From contig ML996688.1 of assembly GCA_010356995.1 (NCBI GenBank), positions 1,462,579 to 1,526,578 on the forward strand: a stretch of DNA of 64,000 bases, given 5' to 3'. The notes beneath the pieces are model-generated. The model saw only the letters and a program-made list of their open reading frames with translations. It was not told the origin of the DNA and made no database searches. Positions 10,601-19,931 of this stretch are shown here, piece after piece. The stretch comes from Trichodelitschia bisporula (lineage: Eukaryota > Ascomycota > Dothideomycetes > Phaeotrichales > Phaeotrichaceae). A program made the translations under genes and the position numbers. Position 1 is the stretch's first letter; every line of letters begins with the position of its first letter.

Positions 10601-13345
10601 GCAAACCACACAACACCCACCGAATATCCCCAGATAGCCGATCAAAACTGCAACACCTGGCCGATCCACTCAAGAGCAAGGATATCATTTTGAGGGGCTT
10701 GCTTGCCGCTGTTTGCAGGGAAAAGGCGACATCTGCTTGTTGCCGCACGAGCTCCTCATCCTCCCTCATCCTTCTCTCAACCCCGCTCCAGCCAATGTCA
10801 GCTCGAGCTTTCAGAGCATGCCCGCCCCGCCCCGCCCCGCCCTCGCGGCCAGGCCATGTCCGGGAGTGCAACACATGTACTGCACATGTATTCTGCATGT
10901 ACCCTCTACGCCGTACCGTAGTATGTACAAGTATAATGCTCAATGCTGATCGCACAGCTCTATCTCTGCAAGCTGACACGTCCCCTCCCGTGCAGAGGAA
11001 CAACCTTCCGAGTTCGCCCTCACGACCGAGCATGCGGCGACGTGGCGGGTATCTGCATGTCTCATCTCTCCTTCTGCCGAAGCGGGTAGTGTAGGATGGA
11101 GGATGCAGGATAGGGCCGACCCGACTGCATGAGTATCTGAGAGATATTGTGATGCTGGAGTACCACATACCCGGCCCACAGACCGCAGTATCTAGCCTCC
11201 GTAACATGTGCTGCGCAGGTCCAGAGGTACAGTATGTCCAAGAGAATCGGAAACCAAACCACGAAGGGCCATAGGCTCGTTGCGTAGCTCATTCCGACGT
11301 CGACATCGACGTCGCACTGCCATGCCGCCACATCGGCTACACTTCCACCAATTGCTCGGCCCCTCATATCATACATAAATCGGAAATACAGCCAGCGACG
11401 AACGGAAATCAGTTCAGGGCCGGCTCGCATCATTTTTGGTGTCTGCTTGCGACATGGAGCCTGGGAGGGTCAATAGCTGCAGCTTTGCTCATGGCGCAAA
11501 ATACTCCCGTATCGTCGGATGCTAGTTACGTCAGGCTATCCGCCTTGGGTAGCGCGCAATGATGTTCCCGGTGACGGATGGAAGCATTATCTCTTGCCCC
11601 TCGAACAATGCCCGAACAATTCTCGGAACAACATCCAAGCCAAACGATTGCACCGTCTTCAATCACCGTCATTCCTCAATCGTCTCTATCCATCCCAACA
11701 TTGCTCCTTCCTCCCTCCCTTGCCAGGATTCAACCGCTGCCAACCACCCCCTCGGCTCAATCATGCACCAGCAATGCACGACGCAACCCCCGGCAGCAGC
11801 TGCAGCATGGAAGCGCACGCATGCATGCTGTCTCCGCAGCTCCGCGAGCTGCTATTCCACAGCTTCTCCGGGCATGGCATCAAGCTAAGTGCTGCGTTCC
11901 TTGATGCGTGAGGTAAAGTTCCGCTCCAAGACTGCACTTTACGGTAGGCAGGCGATGCTGCTTGGCGGGTTGTCAGTACGGTAAGGCGGTTGAGAGAGGG
12001 AACGACGGTACTGAGAAATTCAGTATCGGAGCTGGCCGAAGGTCAGTTGTATGGTCGGTATGTACCCCTCGAGTACCATTTGCGTACCTCTGCTCCGTTG
12101 TCCCGTCCTGCTGCTCTCTCACCGCATATATCAACACCAAGCAGCCTCCCGCACCGAGCATATTCCGGACGCAAGACGACCATTTCAACCCGACTCGTCC
12201 GTCGATCGTCCAAGACGTGGAATCTCTCATCCTTTGGACATCAAATCGCGCAAACGTCGAGTCGGGCCAAAAACAACGAGCCTGAAACCGCCTGGCTCTC
12301 CGAATCCGGGGAGTTACGACACCAGCATGGGCCAGCCAGCCTAGCCTCCCCTCTCACGCCAACATCCCAACAACTCCCACAATTACCTGCTCCAAGCCTC
12401 AATTTCCAGCTCACGATCTAGACGCAATTAAACACCCCTCTCACGACTCTAGACCAAATCACGCAATGCCCTCCTCGCCCTCACTAGCACTGTTCCCCGC
12501 GTTCGAACCCAACTCAGATCCCCCGCAGCCGCCCAGATCCCCACCATTCCCCGCACCACCACAATACGGCCGTGCTGCCCTATCTGACCACACTATCTCC
12601 ACTCATGGGTGCACAAGCTCCCAAACGTCCCCTCACCTCACCCTCTCTCAGTCCCCCCACCATCACCGATCATCCCAACAAGCTTCTTCCCGCGCCATCC
12701 CTAAAGCTTAGCAGCGCCCCAAATCTCATATCCACACCACCTCCCTAACCCATCCCCTCCCTTCGCAAAAATACCGCACTCCCCGGCCCTGACCGCCGCC
12801 GACAACGTGCAACCACGCCGCATGCTGGACGGCCAGGAGCAGGCGCTCCGCTCATCTCCCCACGACCTATTCCGACACCCAGTGCTGCGGCTCCGTATCG
12901 TCTGACGACGTCGCCGCCATAGCCGCATGCGCCCTTTGATGGGCCTTGCTCGTGGTGAGCGCGCCAGTTGAGGGTTGGCGACATATCCGGTGATATTTGT
13001 GGCTTGCTAGACTGATTCCTCTTTTCTTCCTTTCTTCTTCTTGATAGACTATGCTGGTGGTAGAAATTGATCTGCCTACGCAGTCCCACCCCCAAGTACA
13101 GTACACATCGCAAGAAGCGTGAACGCATGTGTCGTCGTTCCATGCATAGGGAATACTCTCAGTATCACCTTCAGCGGAGAAAGGAAGCAAAGAGGATAGA
13201 GATCTTCCTGAGATATCCGTATCAACAGAGTACAAGTGCCTTGCACTCTCTCTTCTCCCTCTGACCCCGCCAAAAACTCCGTGTTCATGGTGTCATGTTA
13301 GTGCATAGCGCCCGCCCTTCTGTGTATCCTTTTTTGTAGAAGTCC
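7693..13345. other. Gene-poor 5.6-kb region
   Basis: No protein gene can be defended here. The part near 7.7-8.1 kb should be the promoter and leader of the Hal4-like kinase. Elsewhere open frames up to 256 codons lie on both strands, but they are Arg/Pro/Ser-rich shadows without domains. The least bad candidate is 11062..11433 (minus, 123 codons, ATG start), which encodes one hydrophobic stretch near PFVVWFPILLDILYLW. A perfect 9-bp inverted repeat lies at 11295-11314, and CCCCGCC runs occur near 10821-10845. I see no transposon coding sequence, terminal repeats or rRNA/tRNA. A long untranslated leader, a non-coding RNA or decayed sequence could all account for it. Confidence 0.45.
11295..11314. 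repeat. 20-bp palindrome with two ACGTC cores
   Basis: CGACGTCGA at 11295-11303 is followed by a 2-nt centre (CA) and then TCGACGTCG at 11306-11314, which is its exact reverse complement. Each arm contains GACGTC, the core of CRE/ATF-type bZIP sites. It could be a binding site or a chance dyad; no gene lies close by. Confidence 0.45.
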
Positions 13346-15854
13346 TCATTGCCCGCTTTCCGACGCCGGCATTTTAGCCTTTTCCTTCTCAGCACTGTCA
13401 TAGCCTGTTTCCGCCATTTTTGCCTTTACACTCGCCGCCATCACTCCAATCTTCTCCCCCACATCCATCGTCCTCTCTCCGGCATCCGTAACCTTCTCAC
13501 CCATCTTGTCACCCACATCAGCCATCTTCTTCGCCTGCTGAACCAAAATGCTCAACCCTCCACTAGCAACAGGCTTGACATGGTCGCCGACCTTCTCTCT
13601 AATAGCCCTCACCCCCTCAACACGACGCGTCAGATAGACCTTCGGACGGTGCACCTCTTCGTCAGCCTCCACCTCACCCTCCATGTCACCGCGCTTCGCC
13701 AATATGCGCTCAATCTCTTCCTGATACGCCTTCTCATACACATTCCCCTCCACAGCACCAGGCGACTCGCTCACCATCCACCCGGCGCTATCGTCCCCGT
13801 CCACAGACGGCGCATCGTCTGCGCTCGAGCCCACGCCGAGGTACAGCGTATCTTCGAGGGGGTCGTGCGCCTGCCCACGGCCGGACTCGTGCGTGCCCAA
13901 TATGCCTGTGGGTGAGGGTGATTTCATGGCTGGGCGCTCAGGGGGCGTAGCGTCGGCAGCGCGGACCAGCTTCTGCTTCAGCCGGTCTGCCCACGTCGTC
14001 GGCTTTACGGACGGCGGAGCGGAAGCGAGGCCCACTGAGGTTGAGCCGAACGGCGCAGGACTGTCTGGATGGACGCCGTCAGGGGCGAGAGCGCCGGGGG
14101 TTTTCCGGCGGTTTTCGAGGGTGGAGCTCTGTGTGCGGGTTATGGTTTGTGGGGGAGCAACTATGCGACCTCCCGAGAACAAGCCAGTCATGAGGTCTGG
14201 GCGTTTCCGGAAGAGGAGGCTCTTGAATTTGTTGACTGCTTTCATCTGGGCGTGTTAGTGCAGTGTGACGGGGATGAGCGCAACTTACTACCACCACCAA
14301 GTGGCCCATGTTCCCCGTGATGGCATTGTTGAGCTCTTCCTGAGTGGGCTCCTCGATGATCTCGGCGATATTCTCTTCGCGTGAGAGGAGTGGATCGGTG
14401 CCGTTGCGCGTAACCCAGGGGTGCTCCTGTTGGGTTATTAGCAAATTTCCGTGGGCGAGTGCCTCTCGGCAGCAGCACTTACACGGAGCTCATCCATCAT
14501 GATACGCTTTGCAGGATCCTTTTCTAGCAGTCTCACCATGAGGTCCCGGAACTCGTCGGAGCAACCCCCCAGTTGGCATTCTTCACTCTGAATAGCCTCG
14601 TAGAGCTCCAGCATCCCTCCCTTTTCGAACGGTATCCTTCCGTACCGAAGACAAAATAAGGTGACCCCCATAGACCAGATATCAGCGGCCCTGCCAGACA
14701 CCTGACCGTGCCTTGCCACGCAGAGCTCTGGTGGCATGAACGCCGGCGAACCTGCTGATTTTGATGTGGTCATTTCCGAGTTCTTTTCAAACATCTCCGA
14801 CACGCCAAAGTCAACAATCTTGAGGACATCGTCCGCTGTGATGAGGCAGTTGTCGGGCTTTATGTCACGGTGAATGATACCTTGGGCGTGTACTACGGGC
14901 GTTAATACACACATTGGCAAGGCGGCGAACTTACGATATTCAATTCCAAGGATCAGGTCTCGGAACCAGAGCCGGCACTGTTCTTCATCATACGGATCAG
15001 CGCTTTCGTCTAGTCCAACTTTCATCACCACCCCTTTCTGGCACAGCTCCATAACCATATACAGCGAATCCTCCTCGGGGTCATCGAGTACTTCGTAGAG
15101 CGATACCAGGTTCGGGTGATTAAGCTTTTTCATGACAGCAATCTCTTCGCGGATCAAATCAAGCGAATTGGACTTGCTACCTTTGTCGGAAGCGTGCCGG
15201 TGCAGCGGTGAGTTGAACCCCGCGCCAGCAGATAGGTTGTTGCGCACGCGGTTCGGACGGCGCAAGAGGTTCGACTGCTGTCGCTTACGCAGTCTCGACT
15301 TGGAGAACTCTTTGACAGCCTACACAATGTCGTTCCAATCAGCACTTGTTTTCTCAATCTCCTCCGCCTCGATTGCGACATCGCGTATCCAGGTAGCGTG
15401 GTAAAGAGGACCATACGTATTTGTTCCCATACTGGTCTGTTGCCAGATGTACCGAGCCAAACGAGCCCCGTCCAATCTCATCCTTGATGCAGTACTGATT
15501 TATGTGGTGTTCCGCTGTGCCATCGTCCTGACTGTTGCTGTACTCGGAGCGAGCATTGAGTGTTTCCTTCACATGTTATCCTACTCGCCCCTCACATGAA
15601 GAGTGAAAGCGAACCTTGATATGCCGCCGAGGGTTGGAGTGGACTCTCGAGTGGTGTCGTAGCGGACTATGGAACGCGGGCGCCGTCGACCTGTGGTATT
15701 AGACCACTATATTTTCAGCGCAAGGTTCGGCGACCTACACATGCTTTATCGACGGTGATTTTTTATCCACGGTTGGTGGGGTAGAGAAAGGAGAGATCAT
15801 AACGTCGTTGTCTGAGATGACACGATGCGGGGTTTGCTCTGTGGGGGTGCCCAT
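13346..15854 (-). CDS. cmkC: Calcium/calmodulin-dependent kinase kinase-type Ser/Thr kinase (Ssp1/CmkC family)
   Basis: Seven exons: 15854..15739, 15690..15615, 15566..15417, 15319..14935, 14892..14483, 14426..14289 and 14245..13346, giving 724 residues. The ATG at 15854 sits in a strong context (CCACGCCATGG). The N-terminus carries HSPLRHHSRVHSNPRRHIK joined to ETLNARSEYSNS, a linker I recognise from fungal CaMKKs. The kinase domain has glycine loop IGRGSFGSVH, AVKEFSKSRLRKR with its Lys, HRDIKPDN, DFGVSE, and SAGSPAFMPPE in place of the usual TxxAPE, followed by ADIWSMGVTLFCL. A 300-residue Ala/Glu/Lys-rich tail follows. These kinases activate AMPK and CaMK-type kinases under calcium or glucose stress. 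The second intron (15614..15567) uses a weak donor, GTTCGC. The gene diverges from bet5 across 398 nt. Confidence 0.9.
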
Positions 15855-16252
15855 GGCGTGGGAGCGGGGGGAATTGGAATAAAAGCTGGTCGCTCGGAAG
15901 CGCAGATCGGACGATGAACGAGTCAGACGCTGGTAATGGAAGAGGAGAAGAGAAAATGTAGGCGTTCAAGGAAGCACAGCAGCCGCAACTGGCATCAAAA
16001 ATGCAGGTCGCCTTGGGAGCTTCGCTGCTGCACATGAAAGCCTGTGAGAGATTGGACCCCGCATGTGGAGGGTGTTGCTCATTTCCTAGACCCAGCCTAG
16101 CGCTACCTCTAGGGGGGTTGGCGTGGTGGGGGTAGGGGTATCTGACGGGTGGCTTTCTCTTGGCTCTGGCGACTTCATGGGTTCCCGAACTTCACAGCAA
16201 TCCTCTTGATATCGCGGTCATCTTGCGCTGAGAAGACAGCCAGTAATCAGTC
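15855..16252. promoter_or_regulatory. Shared divergent promoter of the CaMKK-type kinase and bet5
   Basis: These 398 nt separate two start codons that point away from each other, so both promoters must lie here or overlap the leaders. I see no clear TATA box or CCAAT box, and no coding potential. Confidence 0.5.
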
Positions 16253-16857
16253 ATGGTTGTCTACTCCTTTTACATCTTTGACCGTCATAGTATGAGGCTC
16301 AATTCTATACAGCCATGTGGAGCCGAGTCCGCTAACAAGCAAACTAGCCGAATGCATCTACTCCCGGCGATGGAATCCGCGGCCAGCATCTAGCAGTAGC
16401 AAAGCCTCCAGACCTCAATCAGACATCATTGCGAATAGTGGCGAACCTGCACCTCCTCAACGTAAAGGCCTATCAAGGGAGGACGATGCGAAGCTCATCT
16501 TTGGCGCCATCTTCTCCCTCCGCAAACTGGTGCAGCGTCTGGGCGGTGAAGACAACCACTTCCTTTCATACCGGACGGGCGAATACAAGCTTCACTACTA
16601 CGAGACTCCAACTCGTATGAAGTTTGTCATGGTCACCGACACCAAGAGCAACAACCTGCGTGTCGCACTTCACCAAATCTGGGCCAATCTTTACGTCGAG
16701 TATGTCGTTAAGAACCCTCTCTCGCCTATTGAGCATGCCGGAGGTGTCGGTGTTGCCAATGAGCTCTTCGAGCAGGGCCTAGAGCGCTTTGTGGTGTGTT
16801 GATTGCTCCTGAATTGCTTCCCGGCTAACCACCTTTCAGGCGACTGTGTTGGCTTGA
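16253..16857 (+). CDS. bet5: TRAPP complex subunit Bet5 (TRAPPC1)
   Basis: Three exons: 16253..16289, 16348..16793 and 16840..16857, giving 166 residues. The first exon encodes only MVVYSFYIFDRH plus one base, the typical start of the Bet5 longin-like fold. Intron 1 (58 nt) has a GCTAAC branch site and ends CTAG. Intron 2 (46 nt) has GCTAACC and ends TTTCAG, leaving a six-codon last exon that ends in ATVLA. The core contains DAKLIFGAIFSLRKLVQRL, NHFLSYRTGEYKLHYYETP and KFVMVTDTKSNNLR, all characteristic of TRAPPC1. Residues about 22-50 are a loop insertion, as is usual in filamentous fungi. TRAPP tethers ER-derived vesicles and activates the Rab Ypt1 at the Golgi. Confidence 0.92.
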
Positions 16858-17465
16858 TACACATGTGGTAGCATCTCGGGGAGTCGCAGAAGTGCCAAAT
16901 ATTCAGCACTGCCCGTTTCCCTAGGAAACCTGGGATCTGGGTTCATGTAATGCCCTCGACCAGAGGGTTAGGCATAGGATCGGAGTTCTCGGAGTTCGTG
17001 GCGTAAGGTACGGATATCCGCGGCAGTTGCCTAGTAGAAATGCTCATCAGCTTTAGAGAGTTGAACCCACATACGCTCTGGCTCGTGACATTGCAAGCTT
17101 GATAAAGAGCAGGATAATGGAGTTGTCGCATTTGCATGATAGTAAGGACCAAGAGACGGAGTCCACTGAAACTTCAGTGTTGAACGTGCCGCAAGCTCAA
17201 CTGTTGACACCTCAAGTTCAGGGAGTGCACCTACAGCAGTTGGTGATATCATCTCAACCCTCCATGGACATGCACTTGACCCGTGGCTATCGAGCAGCAG
17301 CTAGAAGTCACAGGCGGAATAGCAAAGAAGCATTGCCAGCTTCACCTGCGGCGATTCACTCCGACAACAGACAAAAACCCTTCTTCCTCCCCTTTCCTCC
17401 CTTTCCTGCCAACCCCGCCCTCCAAATCTTCACATTTAACCGCCAAGATTTGACCTCTGCGGACA
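16858..17465. other. Intergenic stretch upstream of the Gag-like gene
   Basis: 608 nt with no supportable gene, holding the bet5 3' end and the promoter of the next gene. A 10-bp perfect palindrome CGGATATCCG lies at 17011-17020. An open frame at 17099-17545 overlaps the next gene in another frame and looks spurious. Confidence 0.4.
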
Positions 17466-18458
17466 ATGCCAGAATCGTCGCCCAAATCCTCCCCAAAACC
17501 CTCACTGACAACCCCACCGAAGACCCCACCAAACCCCCCGTTTAAATTCAGCCCGGAGGCTCCCTGCTTCGTTCCACGCAGCCAGGCCCTCAACATGGCG
17601 GAAAATCCTGGTGCCACTACGGACATCCCTCAGAACGACATCCCCCCGCTGCCTGCCTGGGCCGCGCCCACCGAAGCCTCCAATTTCAATATGCCTTTCC
17701 ACCAGCAGCTCCCTCACTACGCCGCCAGTCACGCCTATGTTCCCGAGGTCAACCCGCCCGCGGGGAACAACTTCTGCCCTACCATGCAGGAGGCTGTGGA
17801 GCATACGTACGCCAACCCCGAGAGCACCTGGCAGAAGGCTGTGGAGCATACGTACGCCAACCCCGAGAGCACCTGGCAGAAGGCTCTGGAGCATGCGTAC
17901 GCCAATCCCGAGAGCACCTGGCAGAAGGCTGGGGAGTATGAGTTCCTCAACCATAACCCCAACACCTTTCAGCAGGTTTTGGAGCATGCGCGCCTCAACC
18001 CTAACGCGTCGATCTACCATCAGCCCCTCTATCAACCCGGCTCTCAGCCCGACTCCTTCAACGGGAAGAAGAAGAAGCACCGGAACGGCAAGTCGGGTCC
18101 CACCCTCAACGAGTACCTCGTCCATGGCGACGTCGCTCGCGACCTCACGAAAACTGTCACCTCGATGCGCTCGCTGCGCTACCCGCTCCGCGTCGGCGAT
18201 CAGCTCAAGGTGTGGGAGCATCAGGTCCGCCTTCGTCTGCGCGCCATCGATCTCGACAAGTACGTGTTCGGCGACATGAGTGCCAATACTGAGGACATTG
18301 CGCTCCTGGCCCTCGACCGTGCTTTGACTGCTTGGCTTCAGGAGAACCTTGAGCGCACCATCCTCGAGAAGCTCTTTGAGAAGGGGCTTATGAACGCCAC
18401 AGCCCCGCAGACTCTTCAGAGCATCCGCAAACTTGCTCGGGAGATGAAGGACGAGTAG
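17466..18458 (+). CDS. Orphan protein with 15-residue tandem repeats and a Gag-like helical C-terminus
   Basis: A single-exon gene of 330 residues that I do not recognise. ATG 17466 is the first in frame; ATG 17595 would remove a 43-residue Pro/Ser-rich leader. The middle holds a tandem repeat AVEHTYANPESTWQK: three near-identical copies at 17793-17927 and two degenerate ones to about 18023. A basic cluster GKKKKHRNGKSG follows. The last 110 residues are predicted helical, and the spacing of LKVWEHQVRLRLRAIDLDKY, a later D-x-A-L block and a terminal helix recalls the Ty1/copia Gag-like (UBN2/DUF4219) fold. No LTRs, protease or reverse transcriptase adjoin it, and the frame looks whole. It may be a fossil or host-adopted Gag-like gene, but this resemblance is by eye only and a lineage-specific host protein is equally possible. 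Confidence 0.6.
   Translation: MPESSPKSSPKPSLTTPPKTPPNPPFKFSPEAPCFVPRSQALNMAENPGATTDIPQNDIPPLPAWAAPTEASNFNMPFHQQLPHYAASHAYVPEVNPPAGNNFCPTMQEAVEHTYANPESTWQKAVEHTYANPESTWQKALEHAYANPESTWQKAGEYEFLNHNPNTFQQVLEHARLNPNASIYHQPLYQPGSQPDSFNGKKKKHRNGKSGPTLNEYLVHGDVARDLTKTVTSMRSLRYPLRVGDQLKVWEHQVRLRLRAIDLDKYVFGDMSANTEDIALLALDRALTAWLQENLERTILEKLFEKGLMNATAPQTLQSIRKLAREMKDE
17793..17927 (+). repeat. Three tandem 45-bp coding repeats
   Basis: Units at 17793-17837, 17838-17882 and 17883-17927. The first two are identical in DNA and the third differs at three positions, so the duplication is recent or homogenised. Two further, much more diverged units follow in the same frame to about 18023. Each unit encodes 15 residues with a conserved Asn-Pro-Glu-Ser-Thr-Trp. 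Confidence 0.9.
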
Positions 18459-18701
18459 GGTGGCTCCGCGATAGCCTTGTTGTGTGGTTGATATCTATTC
18501 TGCTGCATAGATTAGGTGTTGCAATGGTCGGTCGGTTTGTCTTCAGCATGGACTAAAACGGTGATTAGATCACTAGACACCCCAATTCACTGGTTTCATG
18601 CCATCTTGTGTTCCATCATCAGTGTTCAAAAACTAACCACTAGCTATCATGGGTGACCAAACATGCAGATCCCAAGCTCCCTCCCTCCCCACATCCCAGC
18701 C

Positions 18702-19931
18702 CTACTTATCCCCCTTCCCCTCAACCAACTGCCTCCCCCGCATCAACATCCACTCTCCCGCAGTATACACCCTCCCCCTCTCCAACTCCCCATCAAACTT
18801 CCCCGCCACATTCACCTCCCCCTTAAACCCCTCCACCGGCGCCATAATCGCCTCATCATGCGGTCTCACAAAATAAACAACACTGTACCGCTCACACTTC
18901 CCCTGCTCCCCCGGCGCAGGCACAACACGATGCTTCGCACTCTTCAGCTTCCCCGCCGTAAACGAAACCATCGCGTCGCCGAGATTGATAACCGCCCGCC
19001 CCGGGAGTGGCTTCACGTAGTCCCACTCCCCGACCCGCCCCTCCGCCCGGGACTGGATTTGCAGTCCTCCGAGCCAGTTGAATAGAATCGTCACGGAGCC
19101 GAAGTCCGTGTGCGACGGTAGCCCGACCGCGTCGGCAGCGATCGTCGGCGCTGTGTGCGTCAACCGCACGTGGTCGCCGCTCCTCTTCGTGAAGATATTT
19201 TGGCTCTGAAAGGTATCTTCCGGCAGACCCTGCGCGCGGGCCAGGCCCGCCTGTACCGCGAGACCGACCTCATGAGCCTCTTTCTGGAAGGTGCGGAACA
19301 GAGGCGCGGATTCGAGGATGATAGGGGGGTAAGACCGCGGCTCCGCGAAGCCGTGCATGTGGTCCTTGCTCACGTTGAAGAACTCAGTCGTATCCGGGCG
19401 CTTGTCCTTGTCTGTTGCTTTCACCGTCCCCACGGGCTTGTAGCCGAAGAGAGAGCCACCTGGGGTGAGTTTATGCGGGAGTTTCTCGTCCAGGGGCAGG
19501 GCGAAGGCGGTTTGGGCGAGGGAGAGAAGGGAGAGAGATTGGGTGAGCAGACTGCGTCCGCTGGGGCTGTCGCGCAGGTCGAGGTAGAAGAAGCCGTGCG
19601 TTGTGCATGCTTCAAGGAGGGCGGAGATAGCGGTGGGGTCGTGTGTGAAGAGGGCTTGGGAGGATATTTCGGCAATGGGGGCGGTGGGGAGGTTGGAGGG
19701 GAATGGGGGGAGGGAGGCGAGGACTTCGGTGTCGGTTGTCATTTTGGAGCAGGGGTTTGGAGTTGTTGATGCTTTCAATGAGGGATAGTTGGACGAATTG
19801 ATCAGTTGAGCGATCGGGTTAGAAACGATGTTGAAGAGGGGTTTGGAACTGCGAAGGCGGAGCACGCTGGGAGCGCGTGATATAAGAGCAATTCGAACAA
19901 CTAACGCACCGGTCCTAATGGTAGGCGGCAT
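18702..19931 (-). CDS. 2-oxoglutarate/Fe(II)-dependent dioxygenase, isopenicillin N synthase-like
   Basis: The enzyme core starts at ATG 19742 (346 residues); an in-frame ATG at 19931 adds 63 residues (409 total). The core has the DIOX_N region (THGFFYLDLRDS), the Fe ligands His and Asp in LPSHTDFGSVTIL, the distal His in SAKHRVVPAP, and the 2-oxoglutarate-binding Arg-x-Ser in RYSVVYFVRP. Family members hydroxylate, desaturate or cyclise small molecules; the substrate here cannot be told. The N-terminal extension has no acidic residue, several Arg and alternating hydrophobic residues, so it resembles a mitochondrial presequence. If translation starts at 19742 the protein would be cytosolic. 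No biosynthetic cluster adjoins the gene. A dyad CGG-N7-CCG lies about 190 nt upstream of the longer start. Confidence 0.88.
   Translation of the reverse strand: MPPTIRTGALVVRIALISRAPSVLRLRSSKPLFNIVSNPIAQLINSSNYPSLKASTTPNPCSKMTTDTEVLASLPPFPSNLPTAPIAEISSQALFTHDPTAISALLEACTTHGFFYLDLRDSPSGRSLLTQSLSLLSLAQTAFALPLDEKLPHKLTPGGSLFGYKPVGTVKATDKDKRPDTTEFFNVSKDHMHGFAEPRSYPPIILESAPLFRTFQKEAHEVGLAVQAGLARAQGLPEDTFQSQNIFTKRSGDHVRLTHTAPTIAADAVGLPSHTDFGSVTILFNWLGGLQIQSRAEGRVGEWDYVKPLPGRAVINLGDAMVSFTAGKLKSAKHRVVPAPGEQGKCERYSVVYFVRPHDEAIMAPVEGFKGEVNVAGKFDGELERGRVYTAGEWMLMRGRQLVEGKGDK

Noticed and set aside
10437-11207. 256-codon minus-strand open frame in the gene-poor region
   Set aside because: Composition is arbitrary, no domain or conserved motif, and several overlapping frames on both strands are just as open in this GC-rich stretch.
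17502-18221. 239-codon minus-strand open frame with repeats
   Set aside because: It mirrors the tandem-repeat gene on the plus strand; the repeat makes every frame look regular.
18702-19931. Secondary-metabolite cluster built around the dioxygenase, SDRs and ToxD-like reductase
   Set aside because: The genes are spread over 35 kb among housekeeping genes, and there is no polyketide synthase, NRPS, terpene synthase or cluster transporter.
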